In this document: positions 50,135-61,494 of the stretch, piece by piece | Numbering within the stretch: position 1 is the first letter of the stretch | Layout of the letters: each line of letters opens with the position of its first letter | DNA from: Oasisia sp. SBJ-2009 | Lineage: Eukaryota; Annelida; Polychaeta; Sabellida; Siboglinidae | DNA: 64,000 nt | NCBI GenBank assembly: GCA_964017155.1 | Contig: OZ024856.1 | Location: 47,447,346-47,511,345, forward strand | Direction of reading: 5' to 3' | Notes under the pieces: model-generated | Databases searched by the model: none | The model's input: the letters and a program-made list of their open reading frames with translations, nothing else | Told to the model about the DNA's origin: nothing | Made by a program: the position numbers and the translations under genes

Positions 50135-51160
50135 TATTAATGCAGATAAAGCAAACATAAAGATTCATAGACTCAAAAAAAAACTTTATTGTGCGTTTAA
50201 AAACGGAACTTTTTCTTCAGTCACACATAAAATGACAGTAATAAAAACATTGGTGAATCATATAGGGCCTACAGTTGTCAGTACACAATAAAATGATAGT
50301 AAATATAGTCATCAATAAAATAGGTAAAGTTTGATAATAAATTACGTATAAAAATAGCTACTAAAATAAATAAATAAGCATGTATAATTTCTTAAACTGG
50401 GTCTCTGATAGGAGACAATAACATTAGTAATAACATAATACTAAAATTTATAAATAAATCAGATTAAATAAAGAGTTATCATAAGAATATGAGACACATA
50501 AAATGTAAAAATTAATTAATGACTCGTTGAAAACAGAGCATTATCATTTAGCATTTAAAATTAAAATGGCAGAGGGTACAACATTTTTCTTGAAGAGGTT
50601 CTTTTTTGCTAATGGAACTTTTAGATGTCTCCCTGATGGCAGTTTCTGAAAGGCTTGATTCAGAGGATGGGCAGGATCATAGAGAATTTGTGTGAATTTC
50701 TATCATCATTTCTCTTACGATAAGTTATCAAACCACGAAGCCCCTCTAAAATTACTAGAGTATCATCTAACATGTCTGGTAACCTGGTATGTTCACCAAC
50801 TGTCTAATTTTGTTTCAGACAACTGACACATCTGTAGGAAGGTGTTCACATCAAAAATGTCTGCAGTGAAGTGACAAAGCTGCAACAAGTCGCACACAGT
50901 GACTACAAAAGTTGTGTCCTGCGCCCAACAAAACATTATCAAAGGAACACATGAGTGACTTCGAGAAAAAGAGAAAACTTGTGATTGACACTTATGGAAC
51001 ATTCAATTATTTTCATATCTGAAAACATCAACTCATTCCTGGAGAGAAACCAATCAAGCATGACTCAAGATATTCTCAGAATGGTAAATCACCTTGATGT
51101 GTTGATACACCCGACCTACAAGACATTTTTCTCATCTGAGTTTAGTTTAGTGCTATGTGC
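50135..51160. other. No recognised gene; decayed zinc-finger flank
   Basis: Mostly AT-rich, non-coding. Around 50800-50850 TTTGTTTCAG followed by ACAACTGACACATCTGTA looks like a splice acceptor, but the downstream frame soon stops. No SINE, tRNA or transposon ends recognised. Confidence 0.3.
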
Positions 51161-51431
51161 GCACTGACATTTGTGGGAAAACATTTAAATGTGACATTTG
51201 TGGTAACATTTTACAAAACGTGGTTTCTTAAAACCTGTATTTCACTTAAATTTGTGAGAAACTCCAAAAGTAGATTACACGTCTCGCCGAGTTTTATCAT
51301 GTACTAGTTCACTCTGGGTTTGATATAATGTATGCAGTAGAACATTGAAGACACAAGTGTGTATTCACAGTGTGGTAAAAACCTAAATATGTGGTGAATG
51401 GAAACAGGTTAGCAGTGGAAGTATTGTCAAT
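51160..51431 (+). pseudogene. Degenerate upstream zinc-finger sequence
   Basis: TTTGTGGGAAAACATTTAAA and GTGACATTTGTGGTAACATT translate, in shifting frames, to ICGKTFKCDICGN-like residues, and CAGTGTGGTAAAAACC to QCGKN. These are worn C2H2 fingers preceding the better preserved array, so the original array was longer at its 5' end. Confidence 0.5.
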
Positions 51432-52886
51432 ATGGCTGTGAATGTGAACACTTGTACAACTGAGAAACGATTCAAATGTGACACTTGTGGTAGATGTTTT
51501 TTACACAATCGTGGCTTAACGCAGCATGTCTACATTCATACTGGTGAGAAACTATACAAATGTGATACCTGTGGTGCACAATTCTCTTACAGGGCTCATT
51601 TGAAGAGACATGTCTGTATCAACACTGAAGTTAAACCTTATAAATCTGGTGATACCTGTGGTGCACAATTCTCATTAAGTGGTAATTTGAAGAGTCATGT
51701 CCATATCCACACTGGGGATAAACCTTATAAATGTGATATCTGTGGTGCACAATTCTCATTACGTGGTAATTTGAAGAGAAATGTCCGTATCCACACTGGT
51801 GAGAAACCATACAAATGTGATATCTGTGCTGCACATTTCGCCCATAAGGCTCATTTGAAGAGACATGTCCATATCCACACTGGTGAGAAACCATACAAAT
51901 GTGATATCTGTGGTGCACAATTCTCCCATAGGGCTCATTTGAAAAGACATGACTGTATCCACACTGGGGATAAACCTTATAAATGTGATACCTGTGGTGC
52001 ACAGTTCTCATGCAATGGTAGTTTGAAGTTCCATGTGCGTATCCACACAGGAGATAAACCATACAAATGTGATACCTGTGGTGCACAGTTCTCACAGAGT
52101 GGTAGTTTAAAGTCCCATGTCCATATCCACACTGGGGATAAACCATACAAATGTGATACCTGTGGTGCACAATTCTCACACAGTAGTAATTTGAAGTCCC
52201 ATGTCCGTATCCATACAGGAGATAAACCATACAAATGTAATACCTGTGGTGCACAATTCTCGCAAACAGCATATTTGAAGACTCATGTCCGTATACACAC
52301 TGGGTAAAAACCATATAAATGTGATATCTGTGGTGCACAATTCTCACACAGGGGTAGTTTGAAGTCCCATGTTCGTATCCACACAGGGGAAAAACCATAC
52401 AAATGTGATACCTGTGGTGCACAATTCTCACAAAGTGGTAATTTGAAGTCCCATGTTCGTATCCACACAGGGGAAAAACCATACAAATGTGATACTTGTG
52501 GTGCACAATTCTCACAGAGTGATAGTTTGAAGCTCCATGTCCGTATCCACACTAGGTATAAACCATACAAATGTGACACGTGTGGTGCACAATTCTCACA
52601 AATAGGACATTTAAAGAGTCATGACCGTATCCATACTGGGCAAAAACCATACAAATGTGATATCTGTGGTGCACAATTCTCGCAAACTAGTCATTTGAAG
52701 AAACATATCCGTATCCACACAGGGAAAAAAAACATACAAATGTGATACCTGTGGTGCACAATTCTCACGCAATGATAGTTTAAAGTGCCATGTCAGTATC
52801 CACATGGGATAAACCATACAAATGTAATATCTGTGGTGCACAATTTTCACACAGTGGTAAATTGAAATCCCGTGTTCTTATCCAGC
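51432..52886 (+). pseudogene. C2H2 zinc-finger array, 17 fingers, disrupted
   Basis: From ATG 51432 a single frame encodes 28-residue fingers of the type YKCDTCGAQFSxxxxLKxHVRIHTG(E/D)KP, 84 bp each. Ten fingers precede an in-frame TAA at 52305-52307, where the linker Glu codon GAA has become TAA. Five more follow in the same frame (52308-52735), then a shift at a run of eight A (about 52727-52735), a sixteenth finger, another stop, and a seventeenth cut at its last His by CAGACATGGGG at 52886. Finger 2 has Asn for the last His, finger 3 lacks its first Cys and finger 4 its first His. There is no KRAB, SCAN, ZAD or BTB domain. Such proteins bind DNA in the nucleus. Near-identical fingers show recent tandem expansion; the 294-codon opposite-strand frame is a shadow. 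Confidence 0.9.
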
Positions 52887-52905
52887 AGACATGGGGTCAA
52901 ATACA
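52886..52905 (+). mobile_element. hAT-like terminus truncating the last zinc finger
   Basis: CAGACATGGGGTCAAATACA is the same terminus as at 47059. It begins exactly where finger 17 loses homology (after LKSRVLIQ). The opposite end is not evident within the next kilobase, so this is a partial element or a rearranged junction. Confidence 0.6.
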
Positions 52906-53236
52906 AAAGTATGCTAATGTGCCATGTAGTTGCCGATAGGGCTGTGGGCAGTCTATTCCAGTGTCTTAAGGCTGCTTGAAAAAATTAATGGTAAAGGTCT
53001 GGATGGTCTGCCCTTGCATGTCGAAAACGCTGGGCTCCCCGCGTTCTGGGGTCACTCCGTTGGAGGTACTGGTCTAAGGTGATGTTAACATGACCAGTGA
53101 TGTTTTTGTGAAGGAGACTTAGGCGGTTGTTCTTCCTCCTCATTTCCTACTTCGACAACTTGGCATTTTACTATGTTACATTTTCCCCTTGGGAGGAAAC
53201 TGACCCTGTTTCGGTTTCTCCCACTGGGTTTGAATT
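52906..53236. other. Moderately GC-rich, no gene recognised
   Basis: Contains CCCGCGTTCTGGGGTCACTC and CCTCATTTCCTACTTCGACA but no frame longer than about 50 codons. Origin unknown; it may be the interior of a decayed repeat. Confidence 0.3.
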
Positions 53237-53405
53237 GTAGCCGGCATACAAACATGCCCTATCATTGCAGGCCATTAACACCTGATGTATCACTGTAGGG
53301 CATTCAAACCAACCGTACCACTGTAGGGCTTTCATTCCAGCCGTACCATTGTAGGGCTTTCACAAGTGCCCTACCATTATAGGGTATTCATACCTATTGT
53401 ATCGT
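53237..53405. repeat. ~31-bp minisatellite
   Basis: Five imperfect units based on GTACCATTGTAGGGCTTTCA with intervening CCAGCC or AAGTGCC. Units are spaced 28-34 bp apart. Confidence 0.75.
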
Positions 53406-53407
53406 TT

Positions 53408-53445
<38 letters not shown>

Positions 53446-54221
53446 ATGTATATATGTATATATAATATATATAAATCCAGGACCGAATCATTAAAACCAT
53501 GTAGCTTAGGCAAGACTGTTCACTCTATATTGTGAAAGACATAATAGATCAATGCTTTGAAAACTATGGTGTATCCATGCAACGTCACTAGATAAAACTA
53601 TATAACGGTCACTGTTTGGTTTTGTGGGTAACATAGGTGACTCAACTAAACAAGTGTCTCAACTAAACAAGTGTCTAAACTAACACCACGTTCCCCATTG
53701 ATAGAACGCTCACATGTGGCTCCACCTCGCGGTGTCAGGGTAATCGAGGATAGTTAGAAACGGTGGCGCATCTACACGGAGAGTGAATTGGTTAAGTGGT
53801 CGAGAAGGCGCAGGCTTACTAACTTGAATAATTGAGTGAATACTGCGTTCTCGTACGATGCCGAAAGTGTTGTTGTTGTTGTGAGTAACTAGGAAGTAGA
53901 CTAGTACACGTAAGATGAATGAACCTTTTAATTGTTTTTAATATTCGGTTACTGCTGCGGCCGATAAACGAGTGTCAAAGTTCAAACACTGTCACTGGGT
54001 TGCCGTTGGCTCGTGTCTTGTAAATTCTTGGGGAGTCGGATGAATCGGTCCATTGAGCTGAATCGTCCGTTTCTACGCTGAAATTTCGGTTTGTCCAACT
54101 TGCGCTCGTCGTCGCCGAATCAACCGTATCTGCTACCGGTGCCGGTGAAGTACATGGCATGGGCAGAATCGTCCGAATGTGATGGTGACATCTCATCTTT
54201 ATCTGTAAATTTTTACTTTAC
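53406..54221. other. Short (GT)n/(TA)n tract and unassigned DNA
   Basis: GT and TA tracts at 53409-53475. Beyond them, CACCTCGCGGTGTCAGGGTA (about 53725) resembles CACCTCACGGCGTCTGGGTA at 58847 in the hAT element. The segment CAGAATCGTCCGAATGTGAT (54163) resembles the left arm near 47787 and the right arm near 56110. A 73-codon minus frame (54196-53975), rich in Ser, Thr and Asp, is not recognised. Confidence 0.4.
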
Positions 54222-54240
54222 CAGACATGGGGTGAAATAC
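54222..54240 (+). mobile_element. hAT-like terminus at the inner edge of the right arm
   Basis: CAGACATGGGGTGAAATAC differs by one base from the terminus at 47059 and 52886 and has the same orientation. Homology of the right arm with the left begins immediately inside it. Confidence 0.55.
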
Positions 54241-56479
54241 ATATGTATTTTCAGGAATACTCATTTTACTGATCTGGTCAGGAAATAACAGTCATATTTC
54301 CAGGAAGACCGAAATGCAATGGGGAATTGCATTAAGAGTTAGAAAGAGTTGGAGAAGAATGGAGAAAAAGAGCAAGAGATAGAAGCAATTGGATACTACT
54401 GATAGTAGTGAGAGAAAAGTGAGAGGAAGAAAAAAGACAATGAAAACAGAATTCATGGTCAGCTCACCCCAACGACAGTGATGCCAAGAAAAGAACAACA
54501 AAATGAAACTTAACCCTACTTAGTCTAGTTACCAGACAAGTATTATTTTGAATCCTTAATAGCCATTAGTCGTCATGCTTATTGAGAATTATGACATTCT
54601 CAATACAAGGTTCATTTTCGTTGCTCTGTCACTTTTTTGGCTGCAGCAATGACAGAACTGGAGAATTCCTAACTTAATCCTATTTGAAAGATGACAAATG
54701 TCTTTGGGAAAGAGTAAGACTGTGACGGAAGGTTTCACACAGGTATCCTTATAGCCTCTGTACTTTGTAACTATATGAATCAGGCAGCCAGTTATAGGTT
54801 CTCCGTTTCCCACCATCCAAATTTTCTGGGATTTGGGGGCATGGCCCCCTGGCCCCCTCTGGCTATGCCACTGTTAGGTCACAAAAGATAGATTAATCAC
54901 AGATTAATAATTTCCCAAATATTTATAATACACACATACATATATAATACATATATATATATATATAGCTGTATATAAATATATATTTATATTACACAGA
55001 TGTATATATATATATATCAGAGATGGAGTGATTACAATACAAATGTACTTGAGTACGAGTATGATTACTTTGAACATGCATGAGTACGATTACTCAGAAA
55101 ACAAATGTACTCGAGTACGATTACTTTACAATGTACTCAAGTACGAGTACGATTACATTAGAATGTAATCATGATTACTTTCATGATTACTTTAATGATG
55201 AATACTTTTCTAACAGTGCGCGGAGAAAACCCCCTCTGAACAAAACCCTTCTGTCACACTTCCTCACAAGATCCTAGCAGTGATTAGTAGTGTCTCTTCT
55301 GAGGGCAACATAGGCATTTTATTATGGACCACTTGGCTTAACATAACAGAAAACAATTTTGCCTTTACCTCTGTAGACAGGTTTACAGTTTGCACTTAAT
55401 TAAACACAATAGTCAGGGATTTAGCAGCTAACTGCCCAGACCCAGTCAGGATTCTGGATACCTAGGAACCATGACCAGTCATTCACACCATACTGACAGA
55501 GCAAACAGTATAGGTGGGGCTGTATCATGGAGTCTAAGATTACAAAGCAAGATTTTAGGGAATGCTTATCTACTGCTGGGCTTCCCAGGTACTGTGGCAA
55601 TATAACTTTGTACTACCAGCACTACAGTAAGCAGGAGGGTCAGGAGATGTGGCATTTATTAGATTACTAGTAATATTGCCATTTCTATCTGTCAAATATC
55701 ATTTATATTTGCTTCATATAAAAAAAATTAATCTTGAGAAGTGATAGTGAGTACAATTACTTTGGTAATGTACTTGAATACGAATATGATTACTTTCTTT
55801 GTACTCGAGTACAAGTACAATTACTCAAAAAGTACTCGTACTCGAGAATGAATACGAATACAGAGTACGATGACTCCATCTCTGATATACATATACACCT
55901 TTATATATATATATATATACATTATGCAAATAATACACACACAAAAGGTTCCCACTGCAAAGAATACGCCAGTCAAACTGCCTGCCAAAGTAGGATTTCA
56001 CAACAGAAGCAGGACAGATCAATATTATCATACACTAATATAAATATTATAGTTGAGTAAAAGAAAATAATTAGATTATAGGTAAGAATAAGATTTCACC
56101 ATCACATTCACAGGCAGGATGGACGATTCTGCCTGTCTATGGCTATACCTAGTAGGGAGATCAGATGGATTTGCCATCCCTTCTGACAACATGGGGAGAT
56201 AGGGGTCCATCTTTAGTGGCCGTAGTTTATTATCACGCAATATACCTGTTTGTTTATAATGTTTGGTGGTGTTTAAGAGCGGTTAATAATTTGTTTACTC
56301 TCGGTGTCAAAGTTTGGTTCTCTTTGTTTATTCCTGAGTCATATTGGATCATGCTGACAAGCCCCACCTTTCAAAATTATTTGTGAGATTATGTTCATCA
56401 GTATGGCCATTTAAAAAAATTACAAACAAAGAAGAAACATAAATGAACATTTGTGACTGTACAAATATGATAATCCGTC
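54233..56479 (-). repeat. Right arm of second inverted duplication
   Basis: Reverse counterpart of 46691-49241. It includes the mirrored GGGGGCATGGCCCCCTGG (54836) and CTTGTTGTTCC-type blocks and ends at GATAATCCGTC (56469-56479). It lacks the left arm's 692-bp insertion but carries a different one (55018-55884). Confidence 0.9.
55018..55884. mobile_element. hAT-like non-autonomous element, 867 bp
   Basis: Starts CAGAGATGGAGTGATTACAA and ends ACGATGACTCCATCTCTG, with inverted ends of about 12 bp plus extended subterminal blocks of GTACTCGAGTACGATTACT in both orientations. Flanking ATATATAT and ATATACAT fit an 8-bp duplication with one change. The 550-bp interior has no recognised coding sequence. 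It is absent from the partner arm. Confidence 0.85.
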
Positions 56480-57912
56480 TTCTTCTATTGATCAGCCAAC
56501 ATACCAAATTATTGGTTTAAGGTCTATATATATATGTTTATGTGAACATATTTTGTGTTTAACCTAATGTAAGGGATTTATGTTAGTTAGTGGTGAAGAA
56601 ATTTGTGGCGTGCTTCGATGCGAAATATGGTTTTGCGCCATTAAAAAATCATGACATTTGACCGATCTGTCATTCTCAGTTGTATTGTTGGAAATAGGCC
56701 TAATTAAGTATTGCTATGACTATGTATTGTCAATGTTGACTACAATTTACTTATATATTTATTTGTGTTATTTATATTGTTGCAGGTCCACTATGTTAAT
56801 AAGATAAAGTTCATGTTATTTAGTGTGCTGCTGTTTTATGACGTGAATAAAATATCACTACTGCTATTCCTAATTAAAATTAATAATAATGCAATTACTT
56901 CTATAAATGTTACACATTACTAATAATTATTTATTTATTATTTATTTAAATGCTTGGCATGAATATACAATAATACCGACATAATGTGCCTGATGAATTA
57001 TTGTAGTTATTGCATGCACTTTGAATTGTTTTATTTCAGAAATCTCGCACCTGAAAAAAATCACACATGAGTATGCATAATTACAAGCTTCGTTTGACTG
57101 AAGATGACACAGCAACATATCTACACTCTCTGAAGATACAGTCCCTGTGAACGTGACATGTACACTGCAGTTTTAATAGACAATAATACAACACTATTTT
57201 ACGAACAAAACTGTATGTGTCAATTAACTGTGAAGATACAGAACCTATAACCTAAAGGCATCAATATATCACATGCATCATCTGCTTACACTAATTTATA
57301 ATTTATTACACAATTTGTCTCGCTGAATGTGACACATAATACACATATCTACACATATCTACACTGAACAAAGTGAGGCGGAGTAATGTGAGCAGCTTCT
57401 TCATCTCGGACTTTATCCATGTGGAGGGTATCACAGAAAGTGGTCTTGCATTTGACACGAGATGTTGGAGTCGGTGATGTAACACTGTGAACAGTTTATA
57501 AACATTACTTCATCAAGTTCATGTTTAAATGCAGAATATTATGAAACGATAACAATGTATTACTGGCTACTACTGAGTCTGCAGCATTTGTCCAACCTGC
57601 AACATCACGGTCACCCATAAACAAGTGAAGTATGACAACTGTGCTTCATAGTCATGTATTGATCTGTTGAGTTTGTTATTTAGTTAATTATTAATTAAGT
57701 TATTATTTATGCTATAATGACATGAATTTATTGATGGTTGATCATAATGTTTCATGTGGTTCTAAACATTGCATAAATTATATTTAATTCATAATTATTT
57801 ACTGCGGGCTTTCATCAAAACCTAGCCATTAGTCGAGTTAGCATGCCAACATTAACCAATATTAACTTATTATTAATTAAGTTAGTGTTAATGTGAAATT
57901 ACTGGCTAATGT
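56480..57912. other. AT-rich DNA, nothing recognised
   Basis: About 1.4 kb with TTAATTAA-rich stretches and no long open frame, repeat terminus or RNA gene that I can support. Confidence 0.4.
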
Positions 57913-58059
57913 GTATTTACTAGGGATGGGACGATACATGTTTTTAATTTTCGGTTCGATTTTCGATATTTGACCCACGGTTCGATATATTCACGATACT
58001 TTTTCACAACCACGCCACCTATCACACAACATTTTTAATGAACAATTTTAAGTGCAGTA

Positions 58060-58140
58060 CAGTGGAACCCCTCATTTAAGACTGCCCCCCAGATCAGAGT
58101 GGGGCAGTCTTAAAAGAGGGGTGGTCTCTCATGAGGACAT
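58060..58140. repeat. Short imperfect dyad inside the hAT element
   Basis: CCTCATTTAAGACTGCCCC and its near reverse complement GGGGCAGTCTTAAAAGAGG flank CCAGATCAGAGT. It begins with CAGTGGAACCCC, which looks like a hAT terminus and may be a nested relic. Confidence 0.6.
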
Positions 58141-58321
58141 CAACACTAGGGGGCGCTTACAACCACTAAGTAGTAAATACACAAAATAAAAAGGAGAAAA
58201 TAATAAATGAGACAACATACACATTATTTTAAAAACTATATTTATTCTGTTTATTCTATGTGTGACACATTTCAGTATAAGTTTACTTTTGAATCGTTTT
58301 TTTTTTAATAATATCTGATAA

Positions 58322-58754
58322 AGAGTATCCGGTACTTTTGCAGTTTAGGCCCGCACCTCGAAAAAAACATCAAAATGTTCGCCTACGATGACCAAACTTC
58401 GCATGGTGTATCTACTACACCTGTACTACGCGTATACACTTGTCACGTGATCAAAAAATAATAATTAATGCCTGAAATCGATCAAAATGTGTACGTAAAT
58501 AATGCACTTTCCTTGTCGAGTCACTACTGCCACAGTGAACTCCGTCAGGTGGCGCCGAGGAAAGCGCGTTATTTACGTACACATTTTGATCGATTTCAGG
58601 CATTAATTATTATTTTTGATCACGTGACAAGTGTATACGCGTAGTACAGGTGTAGTAGATACACCGTGGTCCATGCGAAGTTTGGTCATCGTAGGTGAAC
58701 ATTTTGATATTTTTTTCGAGGTGCGGGCCTAAACTGCAAAAGTACCGAGTATCC
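58322..58754. repeat. 433-bp palindrome with ~195-bp arms
   Basis: AGAGTATCCGGTACTTTTGC to TACGTAAATAATGCACTTTC is mirrored with few mismatches by GGAAAGCGCGTTATTTACGT to GCAAAAGTACCGAGTATCC, around a 40-bp loop (58516-58556). Sequence outside is directly repeated on both sides (TTTTGAATCG/TTGTTTTTTAATAATAT), which suggests that the hairpin inserted or was duplicated there. Each strand can fold into a very stable stem. Confidence 0.92.
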
Positions 58755-59510
58755 TCATTTTGAATTGTTTTTTAATAATATTTGATATAAATACTATTCT
58801 CAGTTAATTTATTTCAAATTCAGTCTGAGGGGCTAAAAGTGCTGCCACCTCACGGCGTCTGGGTAATCGCACCGCGGTCGCCATTTTGTTTTTCATTCCA
58901 GTGCCGCCAAACGATCTTTTACTTTCTGATCTAATCATGAAAACGACCTCCTACAGCCACGAAACCTCCTCTCTAATAACTCATATTACATATACATAAT
59001 CTAGGTCATAAAATTAAATCATTTAAATTGCTGTGACGAATAATATTTACAAATCAAAATCTTGCTAAACTAAAGTCGACATCGCCGGCGACTGTTACGC
59101 GAAGGCCGTAGCCGCGTAGGCGTAGGCGTAGATTTCCGTGGTGTTATGTCAATATTTTATCGCGGTGTCGCTAAATCTGGATTCCGGTTTTATCCTAAAC
59201 TAACCTAGTACTTAGCCTAAGTTTCTAAACTTTAATCATACGCAAGTTTCTGAACTTTAATCATACACAATATGGATAATACAGTAATCACAGAGTTACG
59301 CGTAACCATCGACGGTGCGGTGCCGGTGGCCATCAGTGGTGGCCATGACGTTCGCCATGTACGGAAACACCGATTAGGCGATGACGATGTGCCATTTATC
59401 AAAATCGAAAAAAACCGCGGTACGCAAACTGACGACGGTGCACCGAACCGTGAGCCTTAAAACCGCGAATACCGTGAACCGCGATTAATCGTCCCAACCC
59501 TAGTATTTAC

Positions 59511-60686
59511 TACAGTAATTGATGTGGGAATGTCTTAATAATTGTGGACATTGCGGCCTTTTATTCATGTGTATGTCTATGCAAAGCATGGTTACTAATT
59601 ATATTTTGATTTATTAATTAGTTTATTATTAATATTACTTAACTCTAATTTATAGTAAGCTGGTTCTACAGATTTCATGTTTATATAATATAAACATATT
59701 CATGGATATTGTGGTATTTTACCAAAAGGTTTCTATCTGTTGAGGTGGCCTGCTAATTATCGCCTATTAACTAATTAATTTATTTATTATTACATGACTA
59801 GTTAACATATATTTATTCTCATAAAATATCAATGTGGTTGTGCACACTGCATTATATGTATAAATATCTTCATATTTATGGACTATGCTGGTCTTGATTA
59901 GAATGTATTGGTCTGTTACTACTGTATACTACTTAACTAATATTAACTGAATTAATTAGTGCCAAAAAACCATGTAGCCAATTTATTACTCCATTCAATG
60001 CATTTCAAAACACTGCATAAATTTTGCGCAATTTTTCCATCTTTAAATTGCAATAACTTCGGATCTAATAAAGATATCGTAATAAAATTAAAAGTTATGT
60101 GATCTGTAACTTATTACCTTTCATTTGAGCCTGTTTCCAACATCCTATGTCTATGATGATGTTAGATTTGTTGAAGTGCGTTTATAACTTTATTGTACCT
60201 TTATAGCTAACTCTATCGCTAACTTTCAGACGAGAGGCAGCACGCAATGATCTCATGTATCGTGAAAATAACACATGCATTCCCCTTGTCGGTGCCATAA
60301 ATACAGTAAATCGGTGACAAGAATTGATAAACAAAATAACTTGACTGAAAACAACGAAATGTGCGCCAGTGGAACCGACTATGCGGCCGGATTCGGTTGT
60401 CCGGGTAGCGTTACGTTAGATATTGGTCGCCAGTGTGTAGCACTATACGCGTTGAGACCGCGCTGATAATATTATGCACATTGTCATTGTAAAAGTAACT
60501 CACACATTATAGACAAGTCGTTTATTTGCCTACACACCCTAGCGGTGAATGAACGTAGGCATACGATTACATTTTAATCAGCTGTTTTGGTCGATAAATG
60601 ACAGGTAGGCGTAATAATTTTCATGTACATTTTTTTCAAGCGAGAAAACGACGTGACGTCTGACGACAGCACTTGAATATGAAAAA
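59511..60686. other. No recognised gene
   Basis: AT-rich up to about 60220, then GC content rises. The 63-codon frame at 60275-60466 has no recognised domain. Nothing else can be supported. Confidence 0.4.
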
Positions 60687-60733
60687 AAGTTTGTTTAATC
60701 AAGACATATTATATGTCTTGATTAAACAAACTT
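60687..60733. repeat. Perfect 47-bp hairpin (23-bp arms)
   Basis: AAGTTTGTTTAATCAAGACA continues TAT, then a single T, and the exact reverse complement ending AACAAACTT. The one-base loop means that as DNA it is a near-perfect palindrome, and as RNA a short hairpin. Confidence 0.97.
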
Positions 60734-60864
60734 GTTTGACTAACGATTGCCAGGCTATAGATCTGGGCCCAGTTTCATGAAGCCGTGTAACTTTACGCAC
60801 AATTACGCGGTCTACTGGTCGTAGCCATAGATATAAATAGAGGGATCGCCGACTCGTGACGTTG

Positions 60865-61040
60865 TCGCGCTTACATTTTTCCGATCGTTAAAACCTTTCC
60901 GATTGACGTTTCTGCGCATGCGCGTATCTAGGGGATAAACGTAAGCGCTACCTACGATGGTCGCGCTTACATTTTTCCGGTCGTTAAAAACGTTCCGATT
61001 GACGTTTCTGCGCATGCGCGCATCTAGAGGCGCGCGCGAC
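60865..61040. promoter_or_regulatory. CpG-rich 96-bp tandem duplication with TGCGCATGCGCG motifs
   Basis: TCGCGCTTACATTTTTCCG recurs at 60865 and 60961, each copy followed by CCGATTGACGTTTCTGCGCA. The 12-mer TGCGCATGCGCG (60913-60924 and 61009-61020) matches the palindromic consensus known for the metazoan factor NRF1. CpG density is the highest in the window, and TATAAATA lies at about 60833. This could be a promoter, or the end of an unknown transposon carrying such motifs. No downstream coding sequence is visible on either strand. Confidence 0.45.
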
Positions 61041-61494
61041 CGCGCTAGCTAGCTACGCTGGTTGTTGCTCACGTGTATTTGGGAGTTTGAGCGTTATAGC
61101 ACGGACTAATTGGACCAGTGACAGCGGATAACAAAGCGCTGTCACTGGTTACGATTGATTGTGCTAGGATTTACTGCTACATCTTTAGTAAATCAAAATA
61201 TAGTAGTTATTGCTTCGTATACAAAGCTGTATTGTTTATTTATCCTTAATATTAATAGTAATTGGATGGATAAATAAATAGTTGCACCAAGTTTGGCATA
61301 ACAAAGTTTTGTAATTTGTTGTGTGATAAGTGGCTTAAATATGCATTTAACGCGTACACAGGAGGACAATAATGACTTATACATTAACAATCTTTATATT
61401 ATACTGACCAGTTTCCTCTAGTCTACGTTTAAATAATTACAGACTTTACTGAATTAACATGATATATATTTGTTACATTTATTAAAATAACATC
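61041..61494. other. No recognised gene
   Basis: The CpG-rich edge fades into AT-rich DNA by about 61180. AACCAGTGACAG-type dyads (GGACCAGTGACAGCG and CGCTGTCACTGGTTACG, 61112-61155) form a short inverted repeat. Confidence 0.4.

Larger units (their letters stand above)
57921..59502. mobile_element. 1582-bp hAT-type element with perfect 8-bp duplication
   Basis: Begins TAGGGATGGGACGATACATG and ends GATTAATCGTCCCAACCCTA; the ends are imperfect inverted repeats (one extra base). GTATTTAC flanks both sides exactly (57913-57920, 59503-59510), the 8-bp duplication expected for hAT transposition. Inside are GGTTCGATTTTCGATATT-type subterminal repeats, a hairpin (58322-58754), and a 62-codon frame (59272-59460) without a recognised domain. 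No transposase is evident, so it is non-autonomous or internally replaced. Confidence 0.88.

Noticed and set aside
51631..52515. 294-codon minus-strand frame opposite the zinc fingers
   Set aside because: A shadow of the 84-bp finger repeat; repeated MVY/CGY residues mirror the sense codons.
53975..54196. Ser/Thr/Asp-rich 73-codon minus-strand frame
   Set aside because: No recognisable domain and partial similarity of the region to repeat sequence elsewhere in the window.
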